A stretch of DNA of 64,000 nucleotides, from contig NZ_JACHZB010000003.1 of the NCBI RefSeq assembly GCF_014193255.1, positions 496,001-560,000 of the forward strand, in the 5' to 3' direction. Shown here in pieces: positions 25,487 to 37,774 of the stretch. The notes beneath the pieces are model-generated. The model was not told the origin of the DNA. It worked only from the letters and a program-made list of their open reading frames with translations, and made no database searches. The stretch is from Rhizobium sp. BK196. Lineage in GTDB: Bacteria > Pseudomonadota > Alphaproteobacteria > Rhizobiales > Rhizobiaceae. Numbering within the stretch: the first letter of the stretch is position 1; each line of letters opens with the position of its first letter. Both the position numbers and the translations under genes were made by a program.

Positions 25487-26425
25487 TCAGGATTGCTGTG
25501 CGCCGGCTTTTCGCGCTTCCCGACGCTCGAGGCCAAGCTGATGCTCGCGATAGATGATGAAGATGCCGGCGGCGATGACGATGACGGTGCCGAACAGCAT
25601 GGTGCTGCTCGGAATGTCGCCGAAAACGAAATAAGCGACGATACCGCCAAGCAGGATCGAACTGTATTCGAACGGAGCGATGGTGGACACGTCCGCATGC
25701 CGGTAGCTCTCGGTCAAAAGGATCTGCGCCACACCGCCGCAAAAACCGGCTGCGATGAGGAAAAGTGCCGAGGGCCAGTCGAGGAGAAGCCAGCCGAAGG
25801 GGATCGTCGCCAACGAGAAGACAGAAGCAGTGATCGAAAAGTAGAGCACGATCGTCGCCGTCTTCTCGTCCTCGACAAGGCGGCGAACCTGGATCATCGC
25901 CATGCCGCCAAGCACGGCCGACAAGAGTACGCAGAGTGCCCCGACTGCCTGTTCGGTCGCCATGCCGCCTTCGCGGAACAGCGTGAGCTTCGGCCAGGAG
26001 ATGATGGCGACACCGATGATGCCGAAGCAAACGGCGCTCCAGCGGTAGACGCGCACCGTCTCTCCCAGGAAGACGGCCGCGAAAATGACGGCGATGAGCG
26101 GCGTGGCGTAACCGAGCGCAATCGCTTCGGGGAGCGGCAGATGCAAAAGCCCGTAGAAGCCCAGTCCCATCGAGATGATGCCGAGCGTGCCCCGCTTCAG
26201 ATGGCCGATCGGATTAGCGGTGTAGAAGGCAGAGCGCAGTTGATGTCGGTAGCCGAGATAGGCCATGATCGGAAACAGCGCGAAGAAGGAGCGGCAGAAG
26301 GTCACCTGCCCCGGCGGGATGTCCGACCCTGCCAGCTTGATGAATGTCTGCATGGCCAGGAAGACCACGACCGACGAGACTTTCAGCGCAATGCCTCTCA
26401 TCGGGTTTCTGAGAACCGATTCCAT
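25487..26425 (-). CDS. EamA/DMT family transporter
   Basis: Ten-helix inner-membrane transporter, 312 aa, with two EamA repeats. PGQVTFCRSFFALFPI in the first repeat and PFEYSSILLGGIVAYFVFGD in the second are family signatures; the first repeat ends AAVFLGETVRVYRWSAV. A short basic C-terminal tail (LGLERREARKAG) follows the last helix. A perfect 17-bp palindrome lies 39 bp upstream of the ATG and may be its operator. Substrate unknown. Confidence 0.87.
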   Translation of the reverse strand: MESVLRNPMRGIALKVSSVVVFLAMQTFIKLAGSDIPPGQVTFCRSFFALFPIMAYLGYRHQLRSAFYTANPIGHLKRGTLGIISMGLGFYGLLHLPLPEAIALGYATPLIAVIFAAVFLGETVRVYRWSAVCFGIIGVAIISWPKLTLFREGGMATEQAVGALCVLLSAVLGGMAMIQVRRLVEDEKTATIVLYFSITASVFSLATIPFGWLLLDWPSALFLIAAGFCGGVAQILLTESYRHADVSTIAPFEYSSILLGGIVAYFVFGDIPSSTMLFGTVIVIAAGIFIIYREHQLGLERREARKAGAQQS

Positions 26426-26862
26426 GATTCAGGCTCTTATGCGGGCATGCCGAGCGGGGAGACGCGTTCGACTCGAACGCAGCGGACGAGTTTCTCATCG
26501 TAACCGAAGAAATGTGCCGATGGGGAAAAATCTGCGCGCACTCGAGCTCCGTGGGTCCATTCGGACGCACACATGACGCTCCAACTCCTGGAATCTACGT
26601 ATCAGGCTTTCCGAAAATTTTCGAACCGACGCTGTAGCCAGCAAGTATTAGCCGCTTTTCATCTGCCGCTTTTCTGTGCAAGTCCGTTTTCTAATCAAAA
26701 AACTTCGCGTTTTACGTTCATTCCCCCGAAAATGTTCAGATTCGGACCCTTTGCGTTAACCGGTTGCAAACCATGCCACCGCATCGTTCTCAACTAATTA
26801 TCATACAAAAGAATCGCATTCGTTCCGCAGCCAGTCACGTCACATTTTTTAGGATCCTTTTG
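26426..26862. other. Divergent intergenic region with a palindromic site
   Basis: 437 bp between the EamA gene and the chemoreceptor-like gene. It contains a perfect dyad GCGTTCGA - C - TCGAACGC at 26464-26480, likely an operator for the EamA gene, and AT-rich DNA (about 26620-26860) that should hold the promoter of the chemoreceptor-like gene. An in-frame extension upstream of 26863 looks non-coding. Confidence 0.5.
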
Positions 26863-27969
26863 ATGAAGCCGCTCAGCGCAGAGATCATATCCCAGTCACA
26901 AAACGCAACGCCCCGCTCGATGCGTGTCGTGACCGATGGCATCAGCACCGATCTGGAGCGTTTCAGCACCGACAACACCAGTATCGTCAAACAGATCAAG
27001 CTGCTTGCCATCAACGCGCTGATCGAAGCGGCACGCGCAGGTGAAACCGGCAAGGGCTTTGCCGTCGTCGCCAATGAAGTGCAGCGTCTGGCGCAGATCG
27101 CGACCGAAATCACCAGCAAATTCGAAAGCAACGTACTCGGGCGCATCGGGCTCAGCCGTGTGATGGCGGATTCGCTGGTGACCGAAATGGAAGGTGTGCG
27201 GCTGACCGATCTCGCGCAGACACTGGTTCAGCTTATCGTGCGCAACCTGTTCGAACGCACCGCCGACGTGCGCTGGTGGGCGACGGATCCGGCGCTCTGG
27301 CAGGCGTTGCAGGAGCCGGACAAGGATCGGATCGCCTTCGCAGCCGAGCGTCTCGGCGTCATCAACCGCTTCTATACCGTCTATCTCGACCTCGTCATGA
27401 CCGATCTCTCCGGCCGGGTGATCGCATCGGCCAACCCGACTTTCCAGCGCAAGATATCAGGTTCATCGCTTGCGGGAGATCCCTGGTTCAGGGCCGCCGC
27501 AGGCTGCGCTTCCGGCGACGACTATATCGTCGATGAGGTAAAACCGAGCCTTCTGCACGACCAGCGGCATGCGCTTGTCTACGCGACCGGCATCCGGGAA
27601 GGCGGCAAGCTCGACGGCAAGCTGCTCGGCACGCTCGGCGTCTATTTCGACTGGCAGAACCAGGGCCAGTCGATCGTCGAGAAGGAAGCGAACCTGCCGC
27701 CGCAGCTTGCGGAGAAGACCACTGTCATGCTGCTCGACGGCGCAAGCCGGGTGATTGCCAGCACCAATCCAGCCATGCTGTTTGCCCATTTCGCGCTCGC
27801 CAATCAGACCAGCCAGTCGAAGGGCAGCTATTACGACAATAACGGCTCGATCGTCGCCTTCGCCCGCACGCTCGGCTACGAGGATTATGACGGGCTCGGC
27901 TGGTATGGTGTCGTGGTGCAGCAGACGGAAAGCGATGTTGCGATCAAGAACGCCCTCAATCTCAAATAG
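26863..27969 (+). CDS. Soluble chemoreceptor-like protein: MCP signalling tip followed by Cache-type sensor
   Basis: 368 aa with no membrane helix. Residues about 38-90 contain a chemoreceptor tip, [20 protein letters not shown] and [11 protein letters not shown], the part that contacts CheA and CheW. Residues about 120-350 look like a Cache-type ligand domain, with [14 protein letters not shown] and [16 protein letters not shown] as two PAS-like cores. Normal receptors have the sensor first, and a much longer four-helix bundle with methylation helices; both are lacking here. ATG at 26863 follows AGGATCC. It may tune chemotaxis arrays or be a cytoplasmic sensor. Confidence 0.75.
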   Translation: MKPLSAEIISQSQNATPRSMRVVTDGISTDLERFSTDNTSIVKQIKLLAINALIEAARAGETGKGFAVVANEVQRLAQIATEITSKFESNVLGRIGLSRVMADSLVTEMEGVRLTDLAQTLVQLIVRNLFERTADVRWWATDPALWQALQEPDKDRIAFAAERLGVINRFYTVYLDLVMTDLSGRVIASANPTFQRKISGSSLAGDPWFRAAAGCASGDDYIVDEVKPSLLHDQRHALVYATGIREGGKLDGKLLGTLGVYFDWQNQGQSIVEKEANLPPQLAEKTTVMLLDGASRVIASTNPAMLFAHFALANQTSQSKGSYYDNNGSIVAFARTLGYEDYDGLGWYGVVVQQTESDVAIKNALNLK

Positions 27970-28149
27970 CAATCTTCTTCTGCTGCATGCACGATAATTC
28001 GACCATAATAATTTGGCTGTGAACTTCTCGTTCACTGCCAATTTGCTTTAAGTTTAGTTCAGACTTTAATGTAATCATGGCCGCCAATTTCAGCAGAGCG
28101 CGCCCCGCCTCTGCATTCGGCCATTGTCTAAAAAAGGTCTTCAGGCAAC

Positions 28150-30798
28150 ATGCGAACAGATACCGGTCAGGTCGTCAATCTGGCAGATTACCGCCCAACA
28201 GATTTCGTGCTGGAACGCGTCGACCTGACCCTCGAACTGGATCCGACGGAAACAAAGGTGGAAGCCCGGCTGATCTTCCATCGCCGCGAAGGTGCCGATG
28301 TCTCCGCTCCCCTTGTTCTCGACGGCGACGAACTCAATCTTTCCAGCCTTCTCTTCGACCAGAACGAATTGGCGCCGGAGCGCTACACGGTAACGGCCGA
28401 AAGCCTCACCATCCGCGACCTGCCGGAAACAGCGCCTTTCGAAGTGACCGTCACCACGATCATCAATCCGGAAGCCAATACCCAGCTGATGGGTCTTTAC
28501 CGCACGAGCGGCATCTATTGCACGCAATGCGAGGCCGAAGGCTTCCGCCGCATCACCTATTTCCCCGACCGGCCGGATGTGCTGGCGCCCTATACGGTCA
28601 ACATTATCGCCGACAAGGATGCCAATCCGCTGCTCCTGTCGAACGGCAATTTCCTTGGCGGCGCCGGCTATGGTCCGGGCAAGCATTTCGCCGCCTGGTT
28701 CGACCCGCATCCGAAGCCGAGCTATCTCTTCGCGCTGGTTGCCGGTGATCTAGGCGTCGTCGAAGACACGTTCACCACGATGTCCGGCCGCGAGGTCGTG
28801 CTGAAGATCTATGTCGAACATGGCAAGGAGCCGCGCGCAGCCTATGCCATGGACGCGCTGAAGCGTTCGATGAAGTGGGATGAAGACGTGTTCGGGCGCG
28901 AATACGATCTCGATATCTTCATGATCGTTGCCGTGTCCGACTTCAACATGGGGGCCATGGAGAACAAGGGCCTCAACATCTTCAACGACAAATACGTGCT
29001 CGCCGACCCTGAAACGGCGACCGATGCCGATTACGCCAATATCGAAGCGATCATCGCGCATGAATATTTCCATAACTGGACAGGCAATCGCATTACCTGC
29101 CGCGACTGGTTCCAGCTCTGCCTCAAGGAAGGCCTGACCGTTTATCGCGACCACGAATTCTCGTCGGATCAGCGCTCGCGCCCGGTCAAGCGCATCGCCG
29201 AAGTTCGCCACCTGAAATCCGAGCAGTTCCCGGAAGACGGTGGCCCGCTCGCCCATCCGGTGCGCCCGACCAAGTATCGCGAGATCAACAACTTCTATAC
29301 GACGACGGTCTACGAGAAGGGCAGCGAAGTCACGCGCATGATCGCGACCTTGCTCGGCCGCGAGACCTTCAAGAAGGGCATGGACCTCTATTTCGATCGC
29401 CATGACGGGCAGGCCGTCACGATCGAGGATTTCGTCAAATGCTTCGAGGATGCGAGCGGCCGCGACCTTTCGCAGTTCTCGCTCTGGTACCACCAGGCAG
29501 GTACGCCGCTGGTCACCGCCTCCGGCACCTATGATGCAGGCGCCAAGACTTTCAGCCTGTCGCTGGAACAGATGATCCCCGCTACCCCCGGCCAGCCGAC
29601 CAAGGAGCCGATGCACATTCCGCTGAGCCTCGCGCTCTTTGCCGAGGACGGCTCCAAGATCGAGCCTGCTACCGTCGACGGCGCCGAATATGCCGGCGAG
29701 GTGCTGCATTTGACGGAACGGACTCAGACGGCCGTCTTCCACGGCGTTGCCTCGCGTCCTGTTGTTTCGATCAACCGCAGCTTCTCCGCACCGATCAACC
29801 TGCATTTCGACCAGAGCCCGGCTGATCTCGCCCTGCTCGCCCGCAACGAGACGGATCATTTCGCCCGCTGGCAGGCGCTGACGGATCTGGCGCTCCCGAA
29901 CCTCCTGAAGGCCGCCCGCGATGCCCGCGAGGGTGCGCCGATCGTCTGCGAACAGACCTTCGCCGATACGCTGATTGCGGCCGCCGCCGATGAGAGCCTC
30001 GAGCCCGCCTTCCGCGCCCAGGCGCTGGCCTTGCCGAGCGAGTCCGACATTGCCCGCGAACTCGGCAGCAACATCGATCCCGATGCCGTACATGCGGGCC
30101 GCCAGGCGATCCTGAAGCAGATCGCCGAAGCCGGCAAAGCCACCTTCGCGGCCCTCTATGACGCGATGATCACATCAGGCGAATTCAGCCCGGATGCCAA
30201 AAGCGCCGGTCGCCGCGCGCTGCGCAATACTGCCCTTACCTATCTCTCCTATGCCGAGAGCAGCCCGGCTCGTGCCAAGGCCGCCTTCGACGGCGCCAAC
30301 AACATGACCGATCTCAGCCATGCGCTGACGATCCTCGCCCATCGCTTCCCCGACAGTGCAGAGGAAAAGGCGGCACTCGAAGCCTTCCGCAGCCGTTTCC
30401 AGGAAAATGCGCTCGTCGTCGACAAGTGGTTTGCGATCCAGGCCGGCATTCCCGGACAGGGCGCAGTCGATCGCGTCAAGGCACTGATGGAAAACCCGCT
30501 CTTCAAGCGGACCAACCCGAACCGCATGCGCTCGCTGGTCGGCACCTTCGCCTTCGGCAATCCGACCGGCTTCGGCCGCGCCGATGGCGAAGGCTATCGC
30601 TTTCTGGCCAGCCAGATCCTCGATATCGACCAGCGCAACCCTCAGCTTGCCGCACGCCTGCTGACCTCGATGCGCTCCTGGCGATCGCTGGAATCGGTTC
30701 GTGCCGATCATGCACGCTCGGCATTGCTCGAGATCGAAGGGGCAGCCAACCTTTCGACCGATATCCGCGATATCGTCGAGCGCACCCTCAAGGGGTGA
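28150..30798 (+). CDS. pepN: Aminopeptidase N
   Basis: M1 family zinc metallopeptidase, 882 aa, full length, releasing N-terminal residues from peptides in the cytoplasm. The exopeptidase motif GAMENKGLN is near residue 260, the zinc site H304-E-Y-F-H308 lies in AHEYFHNWTGNR, and the third ligand glutamate follows in LKEGLTVYRD. C-terminal Ig-like and helical domains are present. There is no signal peptide. AGG lies 5 nt before the ATG. A hairpin follows the stop codon. Confidence 0.96.
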   Translation: MRTDTGQVVNLADYRPTDFVLERVDLTLELDPTETKVEARLIFHRREGADVSAPLVLDGDELNLSSLLFDQNELAPERYTVTAESLTIRDLPETAPFEVTVTTIINPEANTQLMGLYRTSGIYCTQCEAEGFRRITYFPDRPDVLAPYTVNIIADKDANPLLLSNGNFLGGAGYGPGKHFAAWFDPHPKPSYLFALVAGDLGVVEDTFTTMSGREVVLKIYVEHGKEPRAAYAMDALKRSMKWDEDVFGREYDLDIFMIVAVSDFNMGAMENKGLNIFNDKYVLADPETATDADYANIEAIIAHEYFHNWTGNRITCRDWFQLCLKEGLTVYRDHEFSSDQRSRPVKRIAEVRHLKSEQFPEDGGPLAHPVRPTKYREINNFYTTTVYEKGSEVTRMIATLLGRETFKKGMDLYFDRHDGQAVTIEDFVKCFEDASGRDLSQFSLWYHQAGTPLVTASGTYDAGAKTFSLSLEQMIPATPGQPTKEPMHIPLSLALFAEDGSKIEPATVDGAEYAGEVLHLTERTQTAVFHGVASRPVVSINRSFSAPINLHFDQSPADLALLARNETDHFARWQALTDLALPNLLKAARDAREGAPIVCEQTFADTLIAAAADESLEPAFRAQALALPSESDIARELGSNIDPDAVHAGRQAILKQIAEAGKATFAALYDAMITSGEFSPDAKSAGRRALRNTALTYLSYAESSPARAKAAFDGANNMTDLSHALTILAHRFPDSAEEKAALEAFRSRFQENALVVDKWFAIQAGIPGQGAVDRVKALMENPLFKRTNPNRMRSLVGTFAFGNPTGFGRADGEGYRFLASQILDIDQRNPQLAARLLTSMRSWRSLESVRADHARSALLEIEGAANLSTDIRDIVERTLKG

Positions 30799-30817
30799 TT
30801 TGCCGCAATGATTTGCC

Positions 30818-30851
30818 GCCTGGCTGTCTTGAGTTCTTCAGGCAGCCAGGC
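30818..30851 (+). terminator. Hairpin after pepN
   Basis: GCCTGGCTG / CAGCCAGGC, a perfect 9-bp stem with a 16-nt loop, 19 bp after the pepN stop. There is no U-run. Confidence 0.5.
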
Positions 30852-31001
30852 CGGCCATTGACGAATCCCTGTGAAAAACCAGCAATCACAAATGGTTAAC
30901 AAATTTTTACCGTCAGCTCTGGACAAGGCGAATCACGCATGATTCTCTGTATGTAGTTCGAGCGAGCGGCGCGCGAATCACACGAGGGATCAGGTTCAGA
31001 G

Positions 31002-33317
<2,316 letters not shown>

Positions 33318-33328
33318 CGCGGATAGGC

Positions 33329-36286
33329 TTAAGCCCTTACAACCGTCTGGAAGACCTTGCGGACGGCTTTGGAGAGCCGCTTCACTTCACCCTCCAAAGT
33401 CTTGATGTCAGGGCAGTCTCCAGCCCGGCAGACGAGCTCGGTCAGGCCGGCGGGTGCCTCCTTCGGATCGAAGAGGCCGTCAATGCAGAGACGGATCAGT
33501 TGCGAAAGCTCGGTATAGAGCGCGAAAGCTTCGAGGCAGGTATCGAGGTCGCCCGAGCCCATCAGCTTCTCGCCGAGAGCCTTCAGGGCAGCACCTGTCG
33601 TGAGGCCGTTGATCTTTATTTCGACGCCTTTTTCCGGCGCAATCAGGGCAAGATATTGAGCGATGAATTCGATATCGACGACGCCGCCCGGAATGAGCTT
33701 GAGGTCCCAGGCGTTATCAGGCGCTTTCTCTTTCTCGATCAGGTCGCGCATCTCGGCCACGTCATGGGCGACTTTGGCGATGTCCCGCTTTGTCCGGAGC
33801 ACATCTGTGATGATGGCTTCCGCCTCGCCGATCAGGCTTTGATCGCCGCAGATCAGCCGGGCGCGCGACAGCGCCATATGTTCCCAGGTCCAGGCCTCCT
33901 CGCGCTGGTATTTGCCGAAGGCATTGATGCGGGTTGCGACCGGCCCCTTGTTGCCGGAGGGGCGAAGCCGCATGTCGACTTCATAAAGTACGCCTTCGGC
34001 CGTGGGGGCCGAGAGGGCGGCAATCAGACGCTGGGTGATGCGGGTGAAGTACCGTGTCGCATCGAGCGGCTTTGCACCGTCGGATTCGCCGGCGGCATCG
34101 TCGTAGTCGTAAAGCAGGATGAGGTCGATATCGGAACCCGCCGTCAGTTCGAAGCTGCCGAGTTTGCCCATGCCGGCAATCGCAATCCGTCCGCCGGGAT
34201 AATTGCCGTGTGCGAGGCGGATCTCGTTCGTGACCGCGTCCAGAGCGGCTTCAATGATGAGATCGGCGAGATGGGTGAAGGCACGAGCCGCCATGTCGCC
34301 GTTGATCGAGCCCGTGAGCAGGCGGATACCGATCAGGAAGCGCTGCTCGGACGCGAAGATACGCAGCCTGTCCAGTATCTCTTCATAGTGCCGCGCCTGC
34401 ACCAGCGAGGCCTTCAGCCGCTCGCCGAGATAATCGCGCGTCGGCAGTTCCGCCATCAATCCGGGGTCGAGCATGCCGTCGAAGACATGCGGTCTGGCGG
34501 CGATGACTTCCGCGAGCTTCGGCGCAGAGGACATGATGTTGACAATGAGCGAGAGCAGCGCCGGATTGCTGCCAAGCAGCGAGAAAAGCTGGATGCCTGA
34601 CGGCAGGCCGGAAATAAAGCTGTCGAAACGCAGCAGCGCCTCGTCCGCCCGCTTGCTTTCACCGAAGACGCGCAGGAGCTCGGGCGTCAGCTCCGTCAGG
34701 CGCTCGCGCGCCTCGACCGATTGGGTGGCGCGGTAGCGGCCGTAATGCCAGGTGCGGATGATGCGGGAAATATCCGAAGGACGCTCGAAGCCGAGTTTCC
34801 TCAGCGTTTCCAGCGTATCGGGATCGTCCCCCTGGCCGGTAAAGACGAGATTGCCGGTGCCCACAGAGAGTTTGGTTTCCTGTTCGAAGAGGTCTGCATA
34901 ACGCCGCTCGACCGCCTTCAGCACCTCCACCAGGCGTTCGGAAAAACTCGGCGTATCATTGAAGCCCATCAAGAAGGCGATGCGCTTCAGTTCCGCGTCC
35001 GTCTCCGGAAGAAGATGGGTCTGCTCGTCGCGCACCATCTGGATGCGGTGCTCGACGTCCCTAAGGAACCAATAGGCTTCCGTGAGCTCATCGCGGGTTT
35101 CTGCATCGATCCATTTTGCCCTCGTGAGTTCGCAGAGCGTCTCCTCCGTCACGCGGGAGCGAAGAGTGGGCATGCGGCCGCCGGCAATTAGTTGCTGGGT
35201 CTGCACGAAGAACTCGATCTCGCGGATGCCGCCACGGCCGAGCTTGACGTTGTGGCCTTTCACGGCAATCGCACCATGGCCCTTGTGGGCGTGGATCTGC
35301 CGCTTGATGGAATGGATATCGGCAATCGCCGCATAATCGAGATATTTGCGGAAGACGAAGGGAGCGAGGCCGCGCAGGAACTGCTTGCCGGCCGCGATAT
35401 CGCCGGCAACCGCACGGGCCTTGATGAAGGCGGCCCGCTCCCAGTTCTGCCCCCTGCCCTCGTAATAGATCATGGCCGCATCGACGGGGATTGCGAGCGG
35501 CGTGGAGCCGGGATCGGGCCGCAGCCTGAGATCGGTGCGGAAGACATAACCATCCGCGGTGCGTTCCTGCAGGATACGCACCAGCCGCCGCATCATGCGC
35601 GGAAAGATCTCGATCGCGTCGTCAGGGTCGGGCACGATGCCGGCCTCTTCGTCAAAGAAGACGACGAGGTCGATATCGGAGGAATAGTTGAGTTCGGAAG
35701 CGCCCAGCTTGCCCATGCCGAGAACGATCAGGCCGGAGCCTTCGCTCGGTGCAGCGATATTTTTCAGCTTCAGCTTGCCACTCTGGTGGGTAGACAGCAG
35801 CAGGTGATCGACGGCGGCCGTGACCGAGGCCTCGGCAAGTTCGCTGAGCCAGGCCGTCGTCATCCGGCCGTCAAAGATGCGTGAGAGATCGGCAAGGGCA
35901 ATGAGGAAGGCCACTCTGCGCTTGATGATACGCAGCCTCGTCATCACCTGGCTTTCGCTCGGCGCGCTTCCATCACTGTCCGACTTCCAGCAATCGCGCG
36001 CCTCAGAAATCAGCGCCTCGATCTGCGGCTCCAGCGGATCGCTGATCGCAGAGGCAAGGATTGCCGGATCGAGATTGGCGATTTCGCGCAGGTAAGGGGA
36101 GAGCGTCAGGACAGCGGAGATAAAGTCCCGGAGCGGCCCCTCGGCCTTCAGCATATCGGCGACGACAGGCTCGCTCTTGCCGATATCCTGCAGATCGGCA
36201 AGAGCCGATTTCAGCTCCGACTGGCTCAGCGGTCGCAGGAGCCCTCCAGTGACATCCTTCAGGCCGTGGTTCGATTTCGTCAGCAT
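33329..36286 (-). CDS. glnE: Bifunctional glutamine synthetase adenylyltransferase/adenylyl-removing enzyme
   Basis: Nitrogen-control enzyme, 985 aa, that adenylylates and deadenylylates GlnA in response to PII and glutamine. Two nucleotidyltransferase domains are clear: GMGKLGASELNYSSDIDLVV (about residue 190) and GMGKLGSFELTAGSDIDLIL (about 700), each followed by a helical GlnD/PII-uridylyltransferase-like region. The first is the adenylyl-removing half and the second the transferase half, by analogy with E. coli. GGGAG precedes the ATG. Convergent with pleC, 11 bp between stops. Confidence 0.97.
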   Translation of the reverse strand: MLTKSNHGLKDVTGGLLRPLSQSELKSALADLQDIGKSEPVVADMLKAEGPLRDFISAVLTLSPYLREIANLDPAILASAISDPLEPQIEALISEARDCWKSDSDGSAPSESQVMTRLRIIKRRVAFLIALADLSRIFDGRMTTAWLSELAEASVTAAVDHLLLSTHQSGKLKLKNIAAPSEGSGLIVLGMGKLGASELNYSSDIDLVVFFDEEAGIVPDPDDAIEIFPRMMRRLVRILQERTADGYVFRTDLRLRPDPGSTPLAIPVDAAMIYYEGRGQNWERAAFIKARAVAGDIAAGKQFLRGLAPFVFRKYLDYAAIADIHSIKRQIHAHKGHGAIAVKGHNVKLGRGGIREIEFFVQTQQLIAGGRMPTLRSRVTEETLCELTRAKWIDAETRDELTEAYWFLRDVEHRIQMVRDEQTHLLPETDAELKRIAFLMGFNDTPSFSERLVEVLKAVERRYADLFEQETKLSVGTGNLVFTGQGDDPDTLETLRKLGFERPSDISRIIRTWHYGRYRATQSVEARERLTELTPELLRVFGESKRADEALLRFDSFISGLPSGIQLFSLLGSNPALLSLIVNIMSSAPKLAEVIAARPHVFDGMLDPGLMAELPTRDYLGERLKASLVQARHYEEILDRLRIFASEQRFLIGIRLLTGSINGDMAARAFTHLADLIIEAALDAVTNEIRLAHGNYPGGRIAIAGMGKLGSFELTAGSDIDLILLYDYDDAAGESDGAKPLDATRYFTRITQRLIAALSAPTAEGVLYEVDMRLRPSGNKGPVATRINAFGKYQREEAWTWEHMALSRARLICGDQSLIGEAEAIITDVLRTKRDIAKVAHDVAEMRDLIEKEKAPDNAWDLKLIPGGVVDIEFIAQYLALIAPEKGVEIKINGLTTGAALKALGEKLMGSGDLDTCLEAFALYTELSQLIRLCIDGLFDPKEAPAGLTELVCRAGDCPDIKTLEGEVKRLSKAVRKVFQTVVRA

Positions 36287-36367
36287 TCGCTCTCCCTGCC
36301 ATGCTGCAATGCGACTTTAAACTAGGGTGTCAAAACGAAAGCGCCAATATGAAAATGATCAGGAAAA

Positions 36368-37774
36368 TCAGGTTGGCTTAGCAGGGAAAACCATGCTGAC
36401 GGTGAGGCCGGGGCGATCGGCATGACCGGGCTCGGTATCGGACAGTTCCAGCGTGCCGCCATGCAGCTCCATGATAGCCTCGACCAGCGAGAGACCGAGG
36501 CCGGTGCCCGGTTTCGAGCGACTCTCGTCCAGGCGCACGAAGCGCTTCAGCACGTCCTCGCGCCGGTCGGGCGGGACGCCCGGGCCGTGATCGGCAACGG
36601 AGAGGCAGATGCCGTCGGGACGGCGGCTCAGCTTCACCGAGACGGAGCCTGCCCCTTCGGTATCGGCGGAATATTTGATCGCGTTGTCGAGCAGGTTGAA
36701 GATCGCCTGGCCGATCAGTTCGCGGTTGCCCAGGATCTCAAGGCCGGGCTCGATTTCCGAGATCAGCGTCATGCCGGCTTCGTCGGCGACCGGCTCATAG
36801 AGTTCGGCGCTGTCGGCGACGATGGCCGACAGTTCGATCGGCGACATTTCGGCGGCTACGGAGCCGGCCTCTACGCGAGAGATCATCAGCAGCGCATTGA
36901 AGGTGCGGATCAGCTGATCGGATTCGGAGATGATGCCTTCCAACGCGCTGCGTCGCACCTGACCGTCCTCGATGTCGAGCGCATCGGCGGCCTTGTTGCG
37001 CAGCCGCGTCAGCGGCGTCTTCAGGTCGTGGGCGATATTGTCCGATACCTGCCGCAAGCCTTCGTTCAGCTTTTCGATGCGTTCCAGCATGTTGTTCAGC
37101 GAAACGGAGAGTCGGTCGAACTCGTCGCCCGAACCGCCGACCGGCAGACGCTGCGAGAGATCGCCGGCCATGATCTTCTTGCCGGCGTCCGACATGCGAT
37201 CGATGCGCTTCAGTGCGTTGCGGCCGATGCCGAACCAGATGATGATGGCGCCGAGACCCATGATGGCGAGCGCGATCATCAGCGCCTGGCGCACCAACTT
37301 GCGGAAACGTTCCGGCTCGCCGAGGTCGCGCCCGATCAGCACCCGCAGGCCGTTGTCGAGAACGAAGATGTTGGCGATCGCCGTATGCCCGACCACTCCG
37401 CTATCGGTGTAGCGCTGATACGTGAAGGGCACCGAAGTCCAGCCCTGTTCCTCGAAGACGCCCGGCTGCACGGAAGCGACGTTGCCGGCCAGTATGTCAC
37501 CCGAGGGGCCGGCGATGAGATAGAGATTGGCGCCCGGCTGGCGGGCGCGCCGCTCCATCGTGCGCAGAAGCAGGTTCATTCCCCCGGCGTCATAGGCGCG
37601 CTGCACCTGCGTCACCTCCTGGGCAACCGCATCGCGGATCTGGCCGGACAGCAGCCGCTCCGACATCGCCGTCACATAGACGACGAGCGTTGCGGCGCAG
37701 ATGGCGAAGAGCAGAATATAAAGGGCCGAAAGGCGGACTGCTGTGGACTTGAAGAGAACCCAGAAACGGCTCAT
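36368..37774 (-). CDS. Two-component sensor histidine kinase (EnvZ-like architecture)
   Basis: Inner-membrane kinase, 468 aa, with helices at about 12-35 and 163-183, a periplasmic domain between them, HAMP (about 184-237), HisKA with His249 in NIAHDLKTPLTRLR, and HATPase_c with the G boxes DHGPGVPP and KPGTGLGLSL. It overlaps its response regulator by 4 bp, so they form one operon, and degP lies just upstream on the same strand. An envelope-stress signal is likely from context. Not one of the named rhizobial systems that I can identify. Confidence 0.92.
   Translation of the reverse strand: MSRFWVLFKSTAVRLSALYILLFAICAATLVVYVTAMSERLLSGQIRDAVAQEVTQVQRAYDAGGMNLLLRTMERRARQPGANLYLIAGPSGDILAGNVASVQPGVFEEQGWTSVPFTYQRYTDSGVVGHTAIANIFVLDNGLRVLIGRDLGEPERFRKLVRQALMIALAIMGLGAIIIWFGIGRNALKRIDRMSDAGKKIMAGDLSQRLPVGGSGDEFDRLSVSLNNMLERIEKLNEGLRQVSDNIAHDLKTPLTRLRNKAADALDIEDGQVRRSALEGIISESDQLIRTFNALLMISRVEAGSVAAEMSPIELSAIVADSAELYEPVADEAGMTLISEIEPGLEILGNRELIGQAIFNLLDNAIKYSADTEGAGSVSVKLSRRPDGICLSVADHGPGVPPDRREDVLKRFVRLDESRSKPGTGLGLSLVEAIMELHGGTLELSDTEPGHADRPGLTVSMVFPAKPT

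Noticed and set aside
33500..34600. 366-codon forward frame inside glnE
   Set aside because: Antisense to the conserved transferase half of GlnE and without any family signature.
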